This document shows positions 36,926 through 45,664 of a DNA stretch of 64,000 nucleotides, one piece after another. The translations under genes were made by a program, and so were the position numbers. Origin of the DNA: CAYUPI01 sp964446585 (GTDB lineage Bacteria; Verrucomicrobiota; Verrucomicrobiia; Limisphaerales; UBA8199); the NCBI GenBank assembly GCA_964446585.1, contig CAYUPI010000005.1, positions 1-64,000 of the forward strand. The letters run 5' to 3'. The number at the start of each line of letters is the position of its first letter. Positions within the stretch are counted from its first letter, which is position 1. A model generated the notes under the pieces. It searched no databases. It was not told where the DNA came from and was given only the letters and a program-made list of their open reading frames with translations.

Positions 36926-37271
36926 CCGCTGCGACGGCGCGACAGCGCGGCGAGCGCGTTCCTTCGGGTCAAACCGGTTTTGCTTTTGGGAAAAGCGTTT
37001 TCCGCTCTGGCAACACTTCCAATCGAACGCGCCACGACGTTCAATTCAAGACCGGTTCACGCGTCACGCGTGCAACCGAAGTCCCTTTTTCAAAGTGCGC
37101 GGGCCGTGCAGTCGAACCCGAAACGACAGTGGGCGAGGGCGAAAAATGGCTTGTTATTACCAGCCAAACTTGTAATATGAAGCTCGTCCTCATCATTTCT
37201 GGTCCTTTGGCCGTGAACCTCTAATCATGACGACGCCCGTGTCGCTCGGTGTTCGCACGGGCAATGCAACC
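36926..37271. other. Intergenic stretch, no gene seen
   Basis: About 346 bp between the trpE relic and the GloVer gene. Short frames on the minus strand overlap trpE-like sequence near 36925-36990 but do not continue as TrpE. The promoter of the GloVer gene should lie in the last 150 bp; no clear elements recognised. Confidence 0.5.
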
Positions 37272-37580
37272 ATGAAAGCGAAACTCTATTGTCTGTTCAT
37301 CGGGCTGGCGTTGATCGCCGGCAAAACTTCGGCGCAGACCTTCACCACCCTGGTCCATTTCCCGACCAGCCAGGCCTATCCTTCCGGCAATTTGCGGGTG
37401 GCTCCTGCCGCAAGTGGCTCGACGAAGCTGTATGGGACAGTGTCGGGTCCTGGTTATAGTTCAGCAGTGTTCTTTATCAGCACCAATGGCAACTTTGGGG
37501 AGATCAGCGGAGCCCCGCCGATTGGTCACACTTTGTTCGACTCACTGTCCCCTCCAGTGGGGGGGATGGACACAGCTTAA
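37272..37580 (+). CDS. GloVer-repeat secreted protein, N-terminal part (frameshifted)
   Basis: I chose the ATG at 37272 because a good signal peptide follows (LYCLFIGLALIAGKTSAQ). Then come TFTTLVHFPT and KLYGTVSGPGYSSAVFF, the beginning of a GloVer-type tandem repeat propeller. The frame stops at 37580, a few codons after a run of seven G (37559-37565). One extra G would join it to the frame that opens at 37598 and give one protein of about 570 residues. So this is half of a broken or phase-variable gene, or the break is a sequencing error. Confidence 0.75.
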   Translation: MKAKLYCLFIGLALIAGKTSAQTFTTLVHFPTSQAYPSGNLRVAPAASGSTKLYGTVSGPGYSSAVFFISTNGNFGEISGAPPIGHTLFDSLSPPVGGMDTA

Positions 37581-37597
37581 TAGGGGGACCCTATGGT

Positions 37598-38974
37598 TTG
37601 GCCGCATTCGAATTTGGTCGCGGAGGTGTCTATGTCGTCGCCAGCGAGGCCTCGTCGTTTTACCCGGATACCGTTCTGCTTCCGACTAGTGCTCCGCATT
37701 CCCCTGTCAGCTTAGCTAGCTGCGGCAGCGATTGCATGACTATCACTTTTCAGACTTACACGTTTTGGGTCCAACCTGGTGGCGGTGCTAATTCTGGCGC
37801 TATCGGTTCATCATGGGGCTTCGAGGTTACGAATGGTTTTGCCATAGTTCATTACTTTTCGCCGACGAATGGTCCAAGCGGCACGAATAGCGATGGGGCC
37901 AATCCCGTGGGCAGACCGATTGTGGAAAGTGGTGCGTCTGATGGTAAGCTTTATGGGACGGCCAGGGACGGTGGCGCGACGGGCAACGGCACGGTGTATT
38001 TCGCCAACGTCCTCATTGCGACTCCTCCCACCAACAACATCTTCGTCAACCTGCACAGTTTCTCCGCCGTTTCCGGGCCGGATGGCACCAACAGCGATGG
38101 CGCGCATCCCATCGTCAACCTGACCCGGGCCGGTTACACGGGCACCGATGGCTCTTATGCTAGGGATCTGGGCGACACGCTCTATGGGATGACATCGGCC
38201 GGCGGCGCCTACGGTCAGGGGACGATTTTCAGCATGAAGACGGACGGTTCCGGCTTCAAGACCTTGCACAGTTTCGCCAAGCCCGCCGATGCCACCATCT
38301 ACTTTCCGGAACTCTATCCGGGAGGACCACCTTATACTTTGGTCTATGGCTCCACCAACAGTGATGGACTGGCCCAAAAATCCGGCCTGACCGTGGTCGG
38401 CGACACGCTCTACGGCACGTCCAGCGCCGGCGGCGCTTACGGGAACGGCAATGTGTTCGGCCTGAAGACCGACGGCTCGCGCTTCACCGTGCTGCATGAT
38501 TTCTCGCTGACCATGAACACAAACGCCTTGGACCAGGGTAATCCGAATATCTTTGGCGTGGATTTGCAGACCAACTTGGATGGAAAGATGCCCACCGGCA
38601 GTATTACCTATTACTTGGGAGTCCTGTATGGAACAGCGTCACATGGCGGGACGAATTTCTATGACTACAACCAAGACATCGGGCAACGCGCGAGCCAGGG
38701 CACGGCTTACAAAATCACGATACCGCCGTCGCTTAGCGCAGCGATCCCGCCATCGCTTACCTTTACGCGCTCCGGCACGAACCTGGTCATGAATTTCCCT
38801 GGCGGCAGTCTCGAGATGACAACTGCTTTGTATGGCGCAACTTCTCTCAATGGTTCCTGGAGCAACCTATCCACCAATTCTCCTTACACGAACGCCATGA
38901 GCGGTGCCGCCCAATTTTTCCGAGTGGGGACGACCATAAACTTGAGCAGCACTCACTACAACAGCGGGCAATGA
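37598..38974 (+). CDS. GloVer-repeat secreted protein, C-terminal part (frameshifted)
   Basis: A continuation in another frame, of 458 residues. It contains repeated units of the form GDTLYG(M/T)(T/S)SAGGAYG(Q/N)G followed by (I/V)F..KTDGS.F..LH.F, the choice-of-anchor GloVer repeats that build a propeller-like secreted protein. The C-terminal NFPGGSLEMTTALYGATSL... FFRVG block is a Verrucomicrobial C-terminal domain, perhaps an anchor. No convincing start lies at 37598, which is TTG inside a conserved stretch, so it is probably translated only after correction of the G-run. Confidence 0.75.
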   Translation: MAAFEFGRGGVYVVASEASSFYPDTVLLPTSAPHSPVSLASCGSDCMTITFQTYTFWVQPGGGANSGAIGSSWGFEVTNGFAIVHYFSPTNGPSGTNSDGANPVGRPIVESGASDGKLYGTARDGGATGNGTVYFANVLIATPPTNNIFVNLHSFSAVSGPDGTNSDGAHPIVNLTRAGYTGTDGSYARDLGDTLYGMTSAGGAYGQGTIFSMKTDGSGFKTLHSFAKPADATIYFPELYPGGPPYTLVYGSTNSDGLAQKSGLTVVGDTLYGTSSAGGAYGNGNVFGLKTDGSRFTVLHDFSLTMNTNALDQGNPNIFGVDLQTNLDGKMPTGSITYYLGVLYGTASHGGTNFYDYNQDIGQRASQGTAYKITIPPSLSAAIPPSLTFTRSGTNLVMNFPGGSLEMTTALYGATSLNGSWSNLSTNSPYTNAMSGAAQFFRVGTTINLSSTHYNSGQ

Positions 38975-39166
38975 TCCAGACGCACAGCCGTCGAGCAGGA
39001 GCAAGTGTCACCCATTAGGACGGGTGTCAATAAGTAAAAAAATTGCCGTGCCCAATTCTTCGTTTGGGTCGCTCTTCTCTGCCTGAATCAGTTCTGCCAG
39101 GCACTAGAAGCCATCTTGCTCTGTTGAAACCATTCAAAAAGGTGTCAGTCAATGGTATTGCCATCT
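38975..39166. other. Gap between GloVer gene and transposase
   Basis: 192 bp without a gene. It contains the left inverted repeat of the transposase unit (39141-39160) and GGGTGTCAATA at 39024-39034, which resembles part of the right flank. Confidence 0.5.
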
Positions 39167-40183
39167 TTATAGATCAAGGCTGGCCTGATTGTCCTCCGGC
39201 GAAGTTTTGCCCTGCCAATACAGTAGGTGCGTCACATTGCCCCGCGTTCCCATGTTTAGCCTCCGCGCAATCCAAGACACGGTAACGGTAGTTTCTTTTC
39301 GAAGCTTGCTTGCGAGAGCCACTTTGAATTGATCCCCTTTTGGTCGCGCCGCAAGGTGGTGCTCCGTCAAATGTCTTCGCTTCAACTCGCCACGGATCAA
39401 CCGCTCAGCTTTGGCCTCAGCCGACTCCTGTAGTTCCGCACCATAATGCCACAAGCCGCGCTTTTCCGAAACTTGCGCCAATAATTCATCCCGAAATTCC
39501 TCACTGCCCAGACACCAGCCCCGCCGCAGTGGCTTAAATTCCTCCTCTGACTCGCCTTGCCGCCGCGCCTCGAGTTGTGCGGCCAATTGTCGCCGACCCG
39601 CTACGCTGTCCTTGGGAATGCCCCATTCTCCCAGGCAACGGTCCACCCGCAGCCACGCCGGCCGACGCGACGGTTCTTGCAGGTACAGCGGATAACTGCT
39701 CCAGCGGTAACTGTCCAGCGGCGCTTCCGGGCCCAGCAGATGCGCGCGCACCGGGTTCAAATGCACGTAGTCGCAAACGCTTTTGAGGTAACCGTTGCCA
39801 CTGCCATCCACGACCAGCGCTTTGTAGCGGCCGCTGAACAGATGGCCAAAGAGCTTGTGACGCCGGTTGAACCGGCGAGTGTATTCTCCCGGCAACCATT
39901 TCATTCCGGCGACCAGGTTGGCCTGAGGGGTCTCCACGACCAGATGAAAATGGTTCTGCATCAAACAGAACGCGTGGACCAGCCAGGCGGTCTTGGAGCA
40001 CGTTTCACCCAACGTCCTCAGGAAGCACTCGTGGTCCACGTCATCGCGAAAAATTGGCTCGCGGTGATCGCCCCGATTCATGACGTGATAAATCGCCCCT
40101 GGGTATTGAATGCGGAGCTTCCGAGCCATACAGCCAAAACGTCGCCGGAGCGCGAGAATGTGTCAATACCATTGACTGACACC
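39141..40183. mobile_element. RAYT/REP unit with 20-bp perfect inverted flanks
   Basis: GGTGTCAGTCAATGGTATTG at 39141-39160 and its exact reverse complement at 40164-40183 enclose the Y1 transposase gene, giving a unit of 1043 bp. At the right end GTGTCAAT...ATTGAC..ACAC can fold into a short hairpin, as expected for sites recognised by HUH enzymes. A third copy lies at 36661-36680. The unit separates the AMP-ligase from the rest of the biosynthetic genes. Confidence 0.8.
39167..40129 (-). CDS. REP-associated tyrosine transposase (Y1/RAYT)
   Basis: A protein of 320 residues. The Y1 transposase fold shows in MARKLRIQYPGAIYHVMNRG, the HUH-type metal site HFH (H60, H62 in LMQNHFHLVVE) and the YVHLNPVRA block, whose Tyr (about 121) is the likely nucleophile. 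The long C-terminal extension, with a helix-turn-helix-like end (TVSWIARRLNMGTRGNV), is typical of RAYT proteins. It nicks and rejoins single-stranded DNA at REP-like hairpins. It ends 6 bp inside the left inverted repeat. All key motifs look intact. Confidence 0.92.
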   Translation of the reverse strand: MARKLRIQYPGAIYHVMNRGDHREPIFRDDVDHECFLRTLGETCSKTAWLVHAFCLMQNHFHLVVETPQANLVAGMKWLPGEYTRRFNRRHKLFGHLFSGRYKALVVDGSGNGYLKSVCDYVHLNPVRAHLLGPEAPLDSYRWSSYPLYLQEPSRRPAWLRVDRCLGEWGIPKDSVAGRRQLAAQLEARRQGESEEEFKPLRRGWCLGSEEFRDELLAQVSEKRGLWHYGAELQESAEAKAERLIRGELKRRHLTEHHLAARPKGDQFKVALASKLRKETTVTVSWIARRLNMGTRGNVTHLLYWQGKTSPEDNQASLDL

Positions 40184-40207
40184 TTCTCGGTGCATGATAG
40201 CTCCGGG

Positions 40208-40639
40208 TTACGATGCGCCGCCGAGCGTCAGTTCGGCCTGCATCACGAGCTGACCATCGACGGAAGCTGTCGCGGTGGCGTTGACGAGATTTGACAGCCG
40301 GGCCGTGATACGCGCCTCGAGGCGGATGACCTGACCGGGTCGGGCGGTCCCTAGGAATTTTACGGCGCGCAGCGCGGTGAGTTTGAGGTGTTCCAGGGGC
40401 TTCATACGAGGATCGGATTGAGCCACCGTCCCGGCCAGTTGTGCGGCGGCTTCGACCAACAGTACGCCGGGGAACAGGGCATGGCCGGGAAAGTGGCCGC
40501 GCAAAAAGTGTTCATCGCCCCGGACAGTGTATTCCCCGGCGCCGCTCTGGCCCGGTACCAGGCTAACGAGTCGATCCAGAAAGCGGAACTCGGGGCCATG
40601 TGGGAGGCTGCGGAGAGCAGTGGTCAAGGAATTAGTCAC
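40208..40639 (-). CDS. FabZ-like 3-hydroxyacyl-ACP dehydratase (aryl polyene type)
   Basis: A hot-dog-fold protein of 143 residues. The active-site region reads FLRGHFPGHALFPGVLLVEAAAQLAG, with the catalytic His in HFPG and the Glu of VEAAAQ. It would dehydrate the growing beta-hydroxyacyl chain and so create conjugated double bonds. It ends the minus-strand series MMPL-acyltransferase, LolA, dehydratase, 26 bp after the LolA gene. Only one dehydratase is seen, where many aryl polyene clusters have two. Confidence 0.87.
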   Translation of the reverse strand: MTNSLTTALRSLPHGPEFRFLDRLVSLVPGQSGAGEYTVRGDEHFLRGHFPGHALFPGVLLVEAAAQLAGTVAQSDPRMKPLEHLKLTALRAVKFLGTARPGQVIRLEARITARLSNLVNATATASVDGQLVMQAELTLGGAS

Positions 40640-40665
40640 GGGATGCAGGGTGAAGCGTATCGTGC

Positions 40666-41385
40666 TCAGGGGCGGCCCGGCCGTGAGGGTCTGAATTGTT
40701 TGAGCGGCTCAATGACTTTATATTCGGCAGGGATATCCGGGTTGAACAGCGATTCTTCCAGCTTCGGATTTAAGACAGGATTTATGAAGTCGTTCCGCAT
40801 GGTCGAGCCGTCGGCGAACTGCAATTCGTTGGCCCGAAGCGAAAAATCTCGAATGTCAAATGCGACCTTGATTTCCGGCATCATGCGGCGTGCGCCGGGT
40901 GATCTGGGTTGCAAGTCGAGCTCGCAGGTTCCGTTCGTCAATGTCTGGGAGAGAACTTTCATGCGCGACGCCATCTCCGCCTCACTGCGCGGGAAGCCGG
41001 CCTCGAGCAGCGCCAGCGCGTCGCTCCATTGGCCGGTTTGTTCCCCGGTCAGTGGATACCGCTCGACACGCTTGAGCCGGGGATAAATCACAAGCATCTC
41101 GCGGGGCGCGCGCACCGCGATGGTCTGTGGAGGGTTGCCCAACTCCCAGCGGAAGCGGTTGGGAGCGGCGAACCAGACGTGACCGGTGGCGGTCAGCGGT
41201 TGGGTCAGCGACTTAAGCGTGCGGGTTTGAATGAACTCCGAGGACCAGGTTTGGATATTCGTTTGCGCTGCCAGCCAGGAACTGACGAGCGCGTTCGTAT
41301 CGGCGGCTCGGCCTGAAGGTCTAAAGGCCACTAAACAGAACAAACCCAGCGACAGCGCTTTAAAATGGATCGCCTGGCTCCACAT
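40666..41385 (-). CDS. LolA-like outer-membrane lipoprotein carrier
   Basis: A periplasmic carrier of 239 residues. The ATG at 41385 was chosen because a signal peptide follows (KALSLGLFCLVAFRPSGRAA); the longer frame runs back over the exporter gene. The LolA beta-barrel pattern is seen in WSSEFIQTRTLKSLTQPLTATGHVWF, FRWELGNPPQTIAVRAP and MLVIYP. Cluster-encoded LolA homologues are a regular part of aryl polyene loci, where they are thought to carry the lipid product across the periplasm. 43 bp after the exporter gene. Confidence 0.85.
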   Translation of the reverse strand: MWSQAIHFKALSLGLFCLVAFRPSGRAADTNALVSSWLAAQTNIQTWSSEFIQTRTLKSLTQPLTATGHVWFAAPNRFRWELGNPPQTIAVRAPREMLVIYPRLKRVERYPLTGEQTGQWSDALALLEAGFPRSEAEMASRMKVLSQTLTNGTCELDLQPRSPGARRMMPEIKVAFDIRDFSLRANELQFADGSTMRNDFINPVLNPKLEESLFNPDIPAEYKVIEPLKQFRPSRPGRP

Positions 41386-41428
41386 GGTTCGTTCTATGAA
41401 TAACCCTTTTCCCAACTTGCGAAAAGCA

Positions 41429-44400
41429 TCATTCGGCGGGCCAGATCGGGACGAACTGATACCACTGATCGAGGTGCTGACGAATGAGCGGCTCGAACGC
41501 GCGCAGGATGTCCTGGGCGAGCTGCTGGCGGGCCTGGCGATCGCGCAGGACGGCGCGGTCATAAGGGATCGCCGGCAAAACGTGAGCCGCGTACGTCCGG
41601 GACGTCCGGGGCAGACACACGGGCAATAAAACGCACCCGGAGGCGCGGGCCAACTCAGCCGCCGCGATTGAGGCGTCGAAGCGTCTGCCGAAAAGCCTCA
41701 CGCTGATCGGCGCCGTTGGCGGGGGACGATCCACCAGCAATGCGACCGTGGCGCCCCCTTCAAGGCGTTTGATGATCTGCAAAAACGCGAATGGATCTTC
41801 ACCCATCACAAGTGTCTCGACATTCCACCGTTGTCGCGCGACCTGGCGGAGCCGCGTAAAAGCCTCGGTCGGTTCCGGCAGCGTAATGACGTGCAGCGTC
41901 ACGCCCCGACGGGCGAGCCACGGCACGCCAAATTCCCAATTGCCCAGATGGGCTGACAGCAACAAGACGCCGCGCTTTTGGCTGCGCGCCGCCTCAAAAT
42001 GCTCCCAGCCCGTATTCTCACCCAACAGATCCTCGATGGGCAGTCCGGCCTCGTAGCGCCAGAGATCGACCAGCTTGACTGCAAATTGTTGAAACAGGTT
42101 GCGAGCACTTCGCCGGGCATGGTCAACATCACCGCCGCAGACAGGTAGAAAGTTTTGGATGACAATTTCACGCCGGCGCCTGGCGAGAAGCCAATAAAGA
42201 TGCGCCAAAAACTGACCGAGGGCAGCGCAAAGTCTGGATGGTAAAACGCGCGCCAGCCAGAGCCCGAGGCGCCAGAGCTCGAAGCGGTAGAGCGTCGAAG
42301 GGGCCGGGGGGCGAGGGGCGAGGGGCGAGGGGCGAGGGGCGAAATCCAAGCGGCCATCGGGTCCAACGGGTCCAACGTAGGAGGGAGCCATCTTTTCACC
42401 ACGTGCTGCTCGCGCGTGGCTCCGGTGCCACCAGACTGGCAGCAGAAAAATGGAGATGAGCATGTTTGCGCCGATGCCGACGGCGCAGACTCGGCCCAGG
42501 CTCCCCATGCCGGCATTGGTCGAGAAAGCCAGCGAGCCGAACCCGGCACAGGCGGTTCCGCCACAAAGCAGCAGCGCGCGACCCACAGAACGGTAGGCCA
42601 TCTGCAAATCTCCCAGATGCCGGCGCAGGGCCAACTGCATGAAGATGCTGTAATCCACGCCCGTGCCAAGGATCAGCGGCACCGCCATTAGATTAAGCAG
42701 GTTCCAGGACCAGCCCGCCAGCCGCATGACGGTAAGCAAACAGAGTCCGCTTAATGCAAGGACAGCGAGGCTGAGCAGAACTTCGGCCAGCCGCCGAAAT
42801 GCCAGCCCGAGCGAAAGCAGAACCAGACAGACCATCGGCGCGAGGACCAGCCACATGTTGGTCTTGACGCGCGAGAAGATTGCGCCGCCGAGCAATTCCC
42901 AGCCCGAGAGCCACGCACCTTGCCGAAGCAATTCGGATTGGAGAATCGACAGACGTGATTCGTTTTCCCGCCCAGCATCCGTTAACCGCTCGATTAGCCC
43001 GAGCGCAAACTGATTTGTCGCGCCACGTGCAGTTGCTTTTTCAAGTATCCATTGCACCACTTGATTCGACGGCAAGAAAACGCCAGACGTCTGACTGGCC
43101 TCGCGCCAGGTGTCGAGCATTTGTTCAGTAAGACCCAGTGCATTCTCCGTAAGTCCATTGGCCAGCGCGGCCTGTCTCAAGAGGCCGCGTTCGGCGACCA
43201 AGTGTCGAGCGCCGGCAAGATTCGCGGCCTGAAAATCCGGCCGTGGCCAAAGAGCGGTCGGCAGAGCAAAAGCGGTGATAAGATTGTTGGATACAGCGCC
43301 CTTGAGCACGAGTTCGACCGCGTCGAGGTGGTGTGCGACCTCGTCTTCGTTTCGGCCGCCGATAATAAGCCAAGCTGGGTCCCGGCCCTGGTTGAGCTCC
43401 TTCTTGATCTCATCCAGCGCGCCATACGCCAGGCTGTCGCGCGGGCGCAGAGAGTTCGCCGTCGGATCCACCAGGGGCAAACCGCGCAGCAGAACCAAGG
43501 TGGCGAGAATGAGTAAGGAAGCGGTAACGACAAAGACCAGCCGCGTCCGGCCGCGGCTAACGACAGTGCTCGAGACTGGCGCTTGGCTGCTCGCCTGTTC
43601 TGGCTGCCAGGATGCCCTCAGAGGCTCCTGCATGATCTTTTGTTCTCTTCTCTCGGGAAACAGCGGCGGGAGGAATTCGAAGATCATGATGCAAGCGGAA
43701 AGCCCAACGCCGAGCCCGACGAGCGTTCCAAGCTGGCCGAGACCGGGCAAGCCACCGAAATTGAGCACTAGAAACGCGCAGATGGTGGTGACCGCCGCCC
43801 AAAAAATGCTTGGCGCAATCTCCGCCCGGATCTCGGGGATGCTCAGGTCCGGCTGGGCCAGCGCCTCCTGGTAGTGCACGACCGCATAGTCCACCGCCAA
43901 CCCCAGCAGAATCGCGGCAAAACCCATGCTCACGACATTGATTGTGCGAAAGATCAGCCCGCCCAGTGCCAGCGTGCTGCCCAGGATAAGCGCCAGCAGC
44001 GTCAGCAGCCAGAACATCGGTTTCAGGCGACGGTGAGCCAGCCAGAACAGACAGGCGATGATGAGCGCCGTGCCACCGACCGAGTTTCGAACATCGTGCT
44101 GCATTCCGCTGGCGACCTCAGCCACAAAGGCAGGACGTCCGGTATATCCGACCGCGACACTGGCCGGCGGTTGAACCTTTTTGATCTCTTCAAGCCATTG
44201 GTCGCACTCGCGGTAAGTGGGCAGGTCGCGGGCAGCCTTCACGTAAAGCACCCGGAACGTGCCGTCAGTTGAACTAAAAGCTTCCTGGCCCTGGGTGGAG
44301 CTCAGGCCGGGAGCTGCAGCAGCAATCTCTTCCGGCAGACGCGTCAGGCCGAAGGGATCGTATTGCAGCCGGGCGATCTCCTCGGGAGACAACGTAGTCG

Positions 44401-44824
44401 CCAGTTGCTCGCGCGCATCGGCGATTACCGCCGGCAGCTTTTCCGGAGCGAGGCGATTGGTGAGCTGCTGGAAAAACGCTGGAGGCTGATTGAGCCACAG
44501 ATAAGCCAGCAGCGCTCCGACCTGGCCAGGATGTTCGAGCCACGGCGGCTCCCAGGCAACACTGGCGACGAGATTAGTCTGCTCGCGCAAGCGTTCGGCA
44601 AGAGTGCGAGCCTCGTTCTCGGCTTGTTCCGCATCGGCCGCCCGCAATGTGATCAGCAATTCGCGCGCATTGGCAAAATGCTGCTGAAACAGCTTCAGCC
44701 CTTGCACGACCGGCAGATCGCCCGGAAGCAGATTAAAGACTTCGACATCGAACCGCAGGCGCGCCAGGCCGAGTGTTATCGGCAGGAGCAACAGCAGCCA
44801 TAACCAGCGTCCGGGGTGCTTCAT
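41429..44824 (-). CDS. MMPL/RND exporter fused to LpxL-type acyltransferase
   Basis: One continuous frame of 1131 residues. Residues 1-805 form an MMPL-family exporter: a first membrane helix, a periplasmic loop with repeated REQLATT-like helices, then two sets of about five helices (GLAVDYAVVHYQEAL, GTGVDYSIFMQLALRRH). Residues 850-1131 form a lysophospholipid/lauroyl acyltransferase with HLGNWE (H959 to E964, the H-x4-E motif). The linker (about 806-845) is Pro/Arg-rich and is encoded by five perfect copies of a 7-bp unit. In aryl polyene clusters these are normally two proteins. Product export plus lipid attachment is the likely joint task. Confidence 0.88.
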   Translation of the reverse strand: MKHPGRWLWLLLLLPITLGLARLRFDVEVFNLLPGDLPVVQGLKLFQQHFANARELLITLRAADAEQAENEARTLAERLREQTNLVASVAWEPPWLEHPGQVGALLAYLWLNQPPAFFQQLTNRLAPEKLPAVIADAREQLATTLSPEEIARLQYDPFGLTRLPEEIAAAAPGLSSTQGQEAFSSTDGTFRVLYVKAARDLPTYRECDQWLEEIKKVQPPASVAVGYTGRPAFVAEVASGMQHDVRNSVGGTALIIACLFWLAHRRLKPMFWLLTLLALILGSTLALGGLIFRTINVVSMGFAAILLGLAVDYAVVHYQEALAQPDLSIPEIRAEIAPSIFWAAVTTICAFLVLNFGGLPGLGQLGTLVGLGVGLSACIMIFEFLPPLFPERREQKIMQEPLRASWQPEQASSQAPVSSTVVSRGRTRLVFVVTASLLILATLVLLRGLPLVDPTANSLRPRDSLAYGALDEIKKELNQGRDPAWLIIGGRNEDEVAHHLDAVELVLKGAVSNNLITAFALPTALWPRPDFQAANLAGARHLVAERGLLRQAALANGLTENALGLTEQMLDTWREASQTSGVFLPSNQVVQWILEKATARGATNQFALGLIERLTDAGRENESRLSILQSELLRQGAWLSGWELLGGAIFSRVKTNMWLVLAPMVCLVLLSLGLAFRRLAEVLLSLAVLALSGLCLLTVMRLAGWSWNLLNLMAVPLILGTGVDYSIFMQLALRRHLGDLQMAYRSVGRALLLCGGTACAGFGSLAFSTNAGMGSLGRVCAVGIGANMLISIFLLPVWWHRSHARAARGEKMAPSYVGPVGPDGRLDFAPRPSPLAPRPPAPSTLYRFELWRLGLWLARVLPSRLCAALGQFLAHLYWLLARRRREIVIQNFLPVCGGDVDHARRSARNLFQQFAVKLVDLWRYEAGLPIEDLLGENTGWEHFEAARSQKRGVLLLSAHLGNWEFGVPWLARRGVTLHVITLPEPTEAFTRLRQVARQRWNVETLVMGEDPFAFLQIIKRLEGGATVALLVDRPPPTAPISVRLFGRRFDASIAAAELARASGCVLLPVCLPRTSRTYAAHVLPAIPYDRAVLRDRQARQQLAQDILRAFEPLIRQHLDQWYQFVPIWPAE
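42308..42342. repeat. Five tandem copies of GGGGCGA at the fusion junction
   Basis: Five perfect 7-bp units in tandem (35 bp), read on the minus strand as the APRPSPL linker of the exporter-acyltransferase gene. As 7 is not a multiple of 3, gain or loss of one unit would put the acyltransferase out of frame. Confidence 0.9.
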
Positions 44825-44896
44825 GCAGGTCTCATTCTGCTCTTGCTCTTAATCCTGACCGTAATCGTAATCTTCCGCTCCCTGTTTAGAACGTGA

Positions 44897-45406
44897 TTAC
44901 CGCCCCGTCCCGGCCGGACCAACTGAACTGTCCAAAAAGTAACCCGCCAGGGATTCTCCGTTTCCGCGATTCATAAGTGACCAACTGCCCTCATTCACTT
45001 GCCACGACCACTGCTTCGGAACCGGGCCATCCGCCAGCGCTCGAGCCAGGCAAAACCAAATGATGCCTTCGGGCGGCTTGCCGTAGCGGGTGTACGTTTC
45101 ATTCTGGGCCGGCGATTGGATTTGCCACTTCTGGGCGGACAGTTGCGCGATGACCAGCGGGAAGGGCGTCTTGGTGAACTGGACAAAGGCGTCGCCATTG
45201 GTCCGTGTACCGACCAGCAACTCCCCGGCAATTTCCGCTCCACCTCGCGCTCGGCGCCAGACCGCTTGGCCTTGACGGACGCTCCAGCCAGGTTCACCCA
45301 GGTTCGCTGCGGGAAGCGTTGGCAAGGTTCGACAGCCGCAACTGATTCCAAGAACAAGGCCGAGCAGTGCCTCCGAAAATCGCCTGGACCCGGGAACTGA
45401 ACGCAA
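44897..45406 (-). CDS. Small lipoprotein or periplasmic protein of the aryl polyene-like region
   Basis: Not recognised as a named family. From a TTG at 45406 it gives 169 residues with a basic start, a hydrophobic stretch and a lipobox-like ALLGLVLGISCGC. The frame is open to 45565, but the extra N-terminal residues do not look like a signal. The mature part has WQIQSPAQNETYTRYGKPPE and IWFCLARALADG. It lies 72 bp upstream of the exporter gene on the same strand, so it is probably co-expressed. Aryl polyene loci often encode such a small lipoprotein. Confidence 0.55.
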   Translation of the reverse strand: MRSVPGSRRFSEALLGLVLGISCGCRTLPTLPAANLGEPGWSVRQGQAVWRRARGGAEIAGELLVGTRTNGDAFVQFTKTPFPLVIAQLSAQKWQIQSPAQNETYTRYGKPPEGIIWFCLARALADGPVPKQWSWQVNEGSWSLMNRGNGESLAGYFLDSSVGPAGTGR

Positions 45407-45664
45407 GTACCTGACGGACAAGAGATAACGAACGGGCCCTGGAACCTGGCTCTCAGATGGGTGAAATCTGCCCACCTTTTCGCGCCATGAATTATTTTTG
45501 AACATCATTTGCCGAAAACTAATCCAAAAATGCCGAAAACAGTCCGCCGAATTCTCGAAGAGCATTTGGCGGAATCGAAACCAAACACCTGAGAAACCAG
45601 TTTACAACTGAGCCAAAACTGGGTATCAGGACGGCTCGTTTCGTTCAGAAACGGAGCACTTAAT

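Noticed and set aside
36841..37044. A 67-codon minus-strand gene upstream of the trpE relic
   Set aside because: It overlaps trpE-like DNA in another frame, and its residues (RRRSGPSTSCSW) are the shifted translation of that fragment.
39141..40183. Complete IS200/IS605 insertion sequence
   Set aside because: The transposase has the long RAYT C-terminal extension and single-copy REP-like flanks, and no TnpB is present, so a RAYT/REP unit is more fitting.
42301..42345. GGGGCGA repeats as an intergenic element splitting two genes
   Set aside because: The minus-strand frame is open across the repeats and both flanking domains are in the same frame, so a fusion is the simpler reading of this sequence.
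41899..42669. A separate 256-codon minus-strand gene at the exporter-acyltransferase junction
   Set aside because: It is an out-of-frame reading of both domains and carries neither exporter nor acyltransferase motifs.
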